From positions 1 to 7,694 of the forward strand of contig CAIUZU010000338.1 of NCBI GenBank assembly GCA_903903705.1: DNA of 7,694 bases, read 5' to 3'. The notes below the pieces were generated by a model, which was not told where the DNA came from, searched no databases, and was given only the letters and a program-made list of their open reading frames with translations. Made by a program: the position numbers and the translations under genes. The DNA comes from an uncultured Helicobacteraceae bacterium. GTDB taxonomy: Bacteria; Campylobacterota; Campylobacteria; Campylobacterales; Sulfurimonadaceae. Shown here piece after piece: positions 6,110 to 7,694 of this stretch (within the stretch, counting starts at the first letter, position 1; the number at the start of each line of letters is the position of its first letter).

Positions 6110-7357
6110 ATGAAAAAAAAAGTATATTTTAAAACTTTCGGATGCAGAACAAATCTTTATGATTCGCAAGTGATGATGAGCTCAATGCAAGAGTATGACG
6201 TTACGGAAGATGAGAGCCAAGCGGATGTAATCGTTGTGAACTCATGTACCGTTACAAACGGTGCGGATTCACATGTTCGCTCATACATCTCACATGTAGA
6301 AAACAGCGGCGGTGCTAAGATTTTCTTAACAGGCTGCGGCGCACATACAAAAGGCGAAAAACTCTTAGAGCAGGGTAGAGTTTGGGGCGTTTTCGGGCAG
6401 AGCGAAAAAGAGAAAATTGATGAGATGCTAAATAAAGATGAGCCTTTTTATGAGCCGGGTGACTTAAACCACATAGACGAGAGTGTCGTGGATGATTTTA
6501 TCGGTAAAAGCAGAGCGTTCATAAAGATTCAAGAGGGGTGTAGTTTTCGCTGCTCCTACTGCATCATACCTCATGTCAGAGGCGATGCAAGAAGCATGAA
6601 CGAAGAGAAGATTTTAGAACAGATCTCAAGGCTTGCACGCAACGGTTTTGGAGAGTTTATCTTAACCGGAACAAATGTCGGAAGTTATGGGCAAAAGAGT
6701 GACAGCTCAATTGCCGCACTGATGAAAAAGATATCTCAAATACGAGGTGTTAGACGCATAAGACTTGGAAGTGTTGAGCCGATTCAGATAACGGATGAGT
6801 TTAAAGAGATACTGGACGAGCCGTGGCTTGAGAAACATCTTCACATAGCACTTCAGCACACTTCGCCTCAAATGTTAAAGTTTATGAACAGACGAAACAT
6901 GTACAAACAAGACAGAGAGCTTTTTGAGCTTCTCTCAAGTAAAGGTTTTGCGATAGGTACGGATTTTATCACTGGACATCCGGGAGAGAGTAAAGAGATT
7001 TGGGATGAAGCGATGAGAAATGTAAGAGATCTTCCTCTTACACATCTGCACGCCTTTACCTACTCCAAAAGAGACGGTACGCCCTCAGCTACCATGAAGC
7101 CAGAGGTAAGCGGAAAGATTGCCAAAGAGAGATTGCATGAGCTTGAAGATATCGTAAAGGCTAAAAATTTTGAGTTTAGAGCAGCTTTTGGCGGTGAGCT
7201 TAGTATTCTTATCGAGAGCCAAAAAGATGGATATTTTATCGGTTATGATCAGCACTTCAATAAAATCATGATTGAATCGGATGAAGATCTGATTGGCAAT
7301 TGGGTAAATATTAATAAATATGAAGTAAAAAAGGAGTCTAACTATGCGAGAGTCTAA
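6110..7357 (+). CDS. mtaB: tRNA (N6-threonylcarbamoyladenosine(37)-C2)-methylthiotransferase
   Basis: 415 residues. This radical-SAM enzyme converts t6A37 to ms2t6A37 in ANN-decoding tRNAs, in the cytoplasm. The N-terminal UPF0004 domain carries the auxiliary Fe-S cysteines C12 (FGCRTNLYDSQ), C46 (VNSCTVTN) and C76 (LTGCGA). The radical-SAM domain has C144, C148 and C151 (GCSFRCSYCIIP). GTNVGSYG, LGSVEP, FITGHPGE and the FTYSKRDGTPSATM segment (316-329) favour MtaB over MiaB. A short TRAM-like tail follows from about 355. One deviation is LQHTS at 248-252, where the family usually reads LQSGS. The ATG directly follows the stop of the channel gene (TAG|ATG), and the 3' end overlaps the next gene by 14 bases. 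MtaB rather than MiaB is judged from motifs and the H. pylori HP0285 context. Confidence 0.93.
   Translation: MKKKVYFKTFGCRTNLYDSQVMMSSMQEYDVTEDESQADVIVVNSCTVTNGADSHVRSYISHVENSGGAKIFLTGCGAHTKGEKLLEQGRVWGVFGQSEKEKIDEMLNKDEPFYEPGDLNHIDESVVDDFIGKSRAFIKIQEGCSFRCSYCIIPHVRGDARSMNEEKILEQISRLARNGFGEFILTGTNVGSYGQKSDSSIAALMKKISQIRGVRRIRLGSVEPIQITDEFKEILDEPWLEKHLHIALQHTSPQMLKFMNRRNMYKQDRELFELLSSKGFAIGTDFITGHPGESKEIWDEAMRNVRDLPLTHLHAFTYSKRDGTPSATMKPEVSGKIAKERLHELEDIVKAKNFEFRAAFGGELSILIESQKDGYFIGYDQHFNKIMIESDEDLIGNWVNINKYEVKKESNYARV
7331..7336 (+). promoter_or_regulatory. Ribosome binding site of the ftsH-like gene, inside mtaB
   Basis: AAGGAG lies 7 bases before the ATG at 7344 and within the last codons of mtaB. 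It decides the start of the downstream gene. The strength of this SD contrasts with the weak ones of mscS and mtaB, suggesting that the ftsH-like protein is made at its own rate. Confidence 0.75.
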
Positions 7358-7694
7358 AACAAATAGAGTCGTTCTCTACGCATCAGCTATTTTGATAATT
7401 ATTTTAGTTCTCTTTGCTCTCTTGAGAGACAATGCGGATGAGATATCTCTAAAAAAAGCAAAAGAGATTTTAGACAACAGAAGCGTTAAAAGCGTTGTCG
7501 CATCTACGGATTATATGTATCTTAAAACAGAAAAAGATCTCTATAAAATCGCATCTTCACAAGTGAAGCCTGAGATGTTTTTGGAGTATAAAGTTGAAGT
7601 AAAAAGCGGACTAAATATCGTTGCATACTTTTTGTTTTTACTCCTTATTTTAGGTTTGGGGGCGCTTGCTCTTAGATGGTTTAAAAAAAATAGA
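7344..7694 (+). CDS. FtsH-like membrane protein, N-terminal part (cut by window edge)
   Basis: 117 residues are visible and the frame is still open at the right edge. Residues 1-9 (MRESKTNRV) are cytoplasmic and basic; about 10-26 (VLYASAILIIILVLFAL) form a first membrane span; 28-92 form a small charged periplasmic domain (ISLKKAKEILDNRSVKSV... fits FtsH_ext); about 93-111 (IVAYFLFLLLILGLGALAL) form a second span, followed by RWFKKNR. This two-span topology with a small external domain is that of FtsH AAA+ zinc proteases, which degrade misfolded membrane proteins. The ATPase and zinc (HEXXH) domains would lie beyond the window, so protease activity cannot be judged. The strong SD and 14-base overlap with mtaB fix the start. 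Gene order matches H. pylori HP0286, recalled as ftsH-like and distinct from a second, main ftsH. No symbol is given because only the leader is seen. Confidence 0.75.
   Translation, partial: MRESKTNRVVLYASAILIIILVLFALLRDNADEISLKKAKEILDNRSVKSVVASTDYMYLKTEKDLYKIASSQVKPEMFLEYKVEVKSGLNIVAYFLFLLLILGLGALALRWFKKNR

Overview
The window looks like chromosomal DNA of a Campylobacterota (epsilonproteobacterial) organism, most plausibly a Sulfurimonas- or Sulfuricurvum-like sulfur or hydrogen oxidiser. The reasons are AT-rich, lysine- and isoleucine-rich coding, very tight gene packing, a COG3400-type TrkA/RCK protein that I know mainly from this phylum, and the order aroB - MscS-like channel - mtaB - ftsH-like gene. 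From memory, Helicobacter pylori has the same order (HP0283-HP0286). The genus is an inference.

Layout, all genes on the + strand. Bases 3-77 are the last codons of an upstream gene whose stop overlaps the next start (ATGA). Bases 74-1480 encode the COG3400-type NAD-binding/RCK protein. Bases 1481-1779 are about 300 bases without a gene, holding two stem-loops and a possible promoter. Bases 1780-3294 encode a complete multicopper oxidase with a twin-arginine lipoprotein leader. Bases 3295-3413 form a short regulatory gap with a 20-bp dyad, a repeated half-site and a candidate -10 box. From 3414 to the window end runs a tightly coupled unit: aroB (3-dehydroquinate synthase), a large MscS-family channel with a periplasmic coiled coil, mtaB (tRNA methylthiotransferase), and the first 117 codons of an FtsH-like membrane protein cut by the window edge.

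How it fits together. The downstream genes serve aromatic amino-acid synthesis, osmotic protection, tRNA A37 modification and probably membrane proteolysis. They are linked by junctions of TAATG, TAG|ATG and a 14-base overlap, so they probably share one transcript without sharing a pathway. The multicopper oxidase is the odd one out: it has its own strong ribosome binding site, long flanking non-coding DNA and an envelope redox function, and appears to be an accessory gene between two housekeeping segments.

I found no clear evidence of a wholly new defence or mobile system: no CRISPR array, transposase, tRNA or rRNA. The most useful leads are the dyad in front of aroB, the hairpin in the leader of the oxidase gene, the Tat-lipoprotein oxidase itself, and the uncharacterised C-terminal half of the COG3400 protein.
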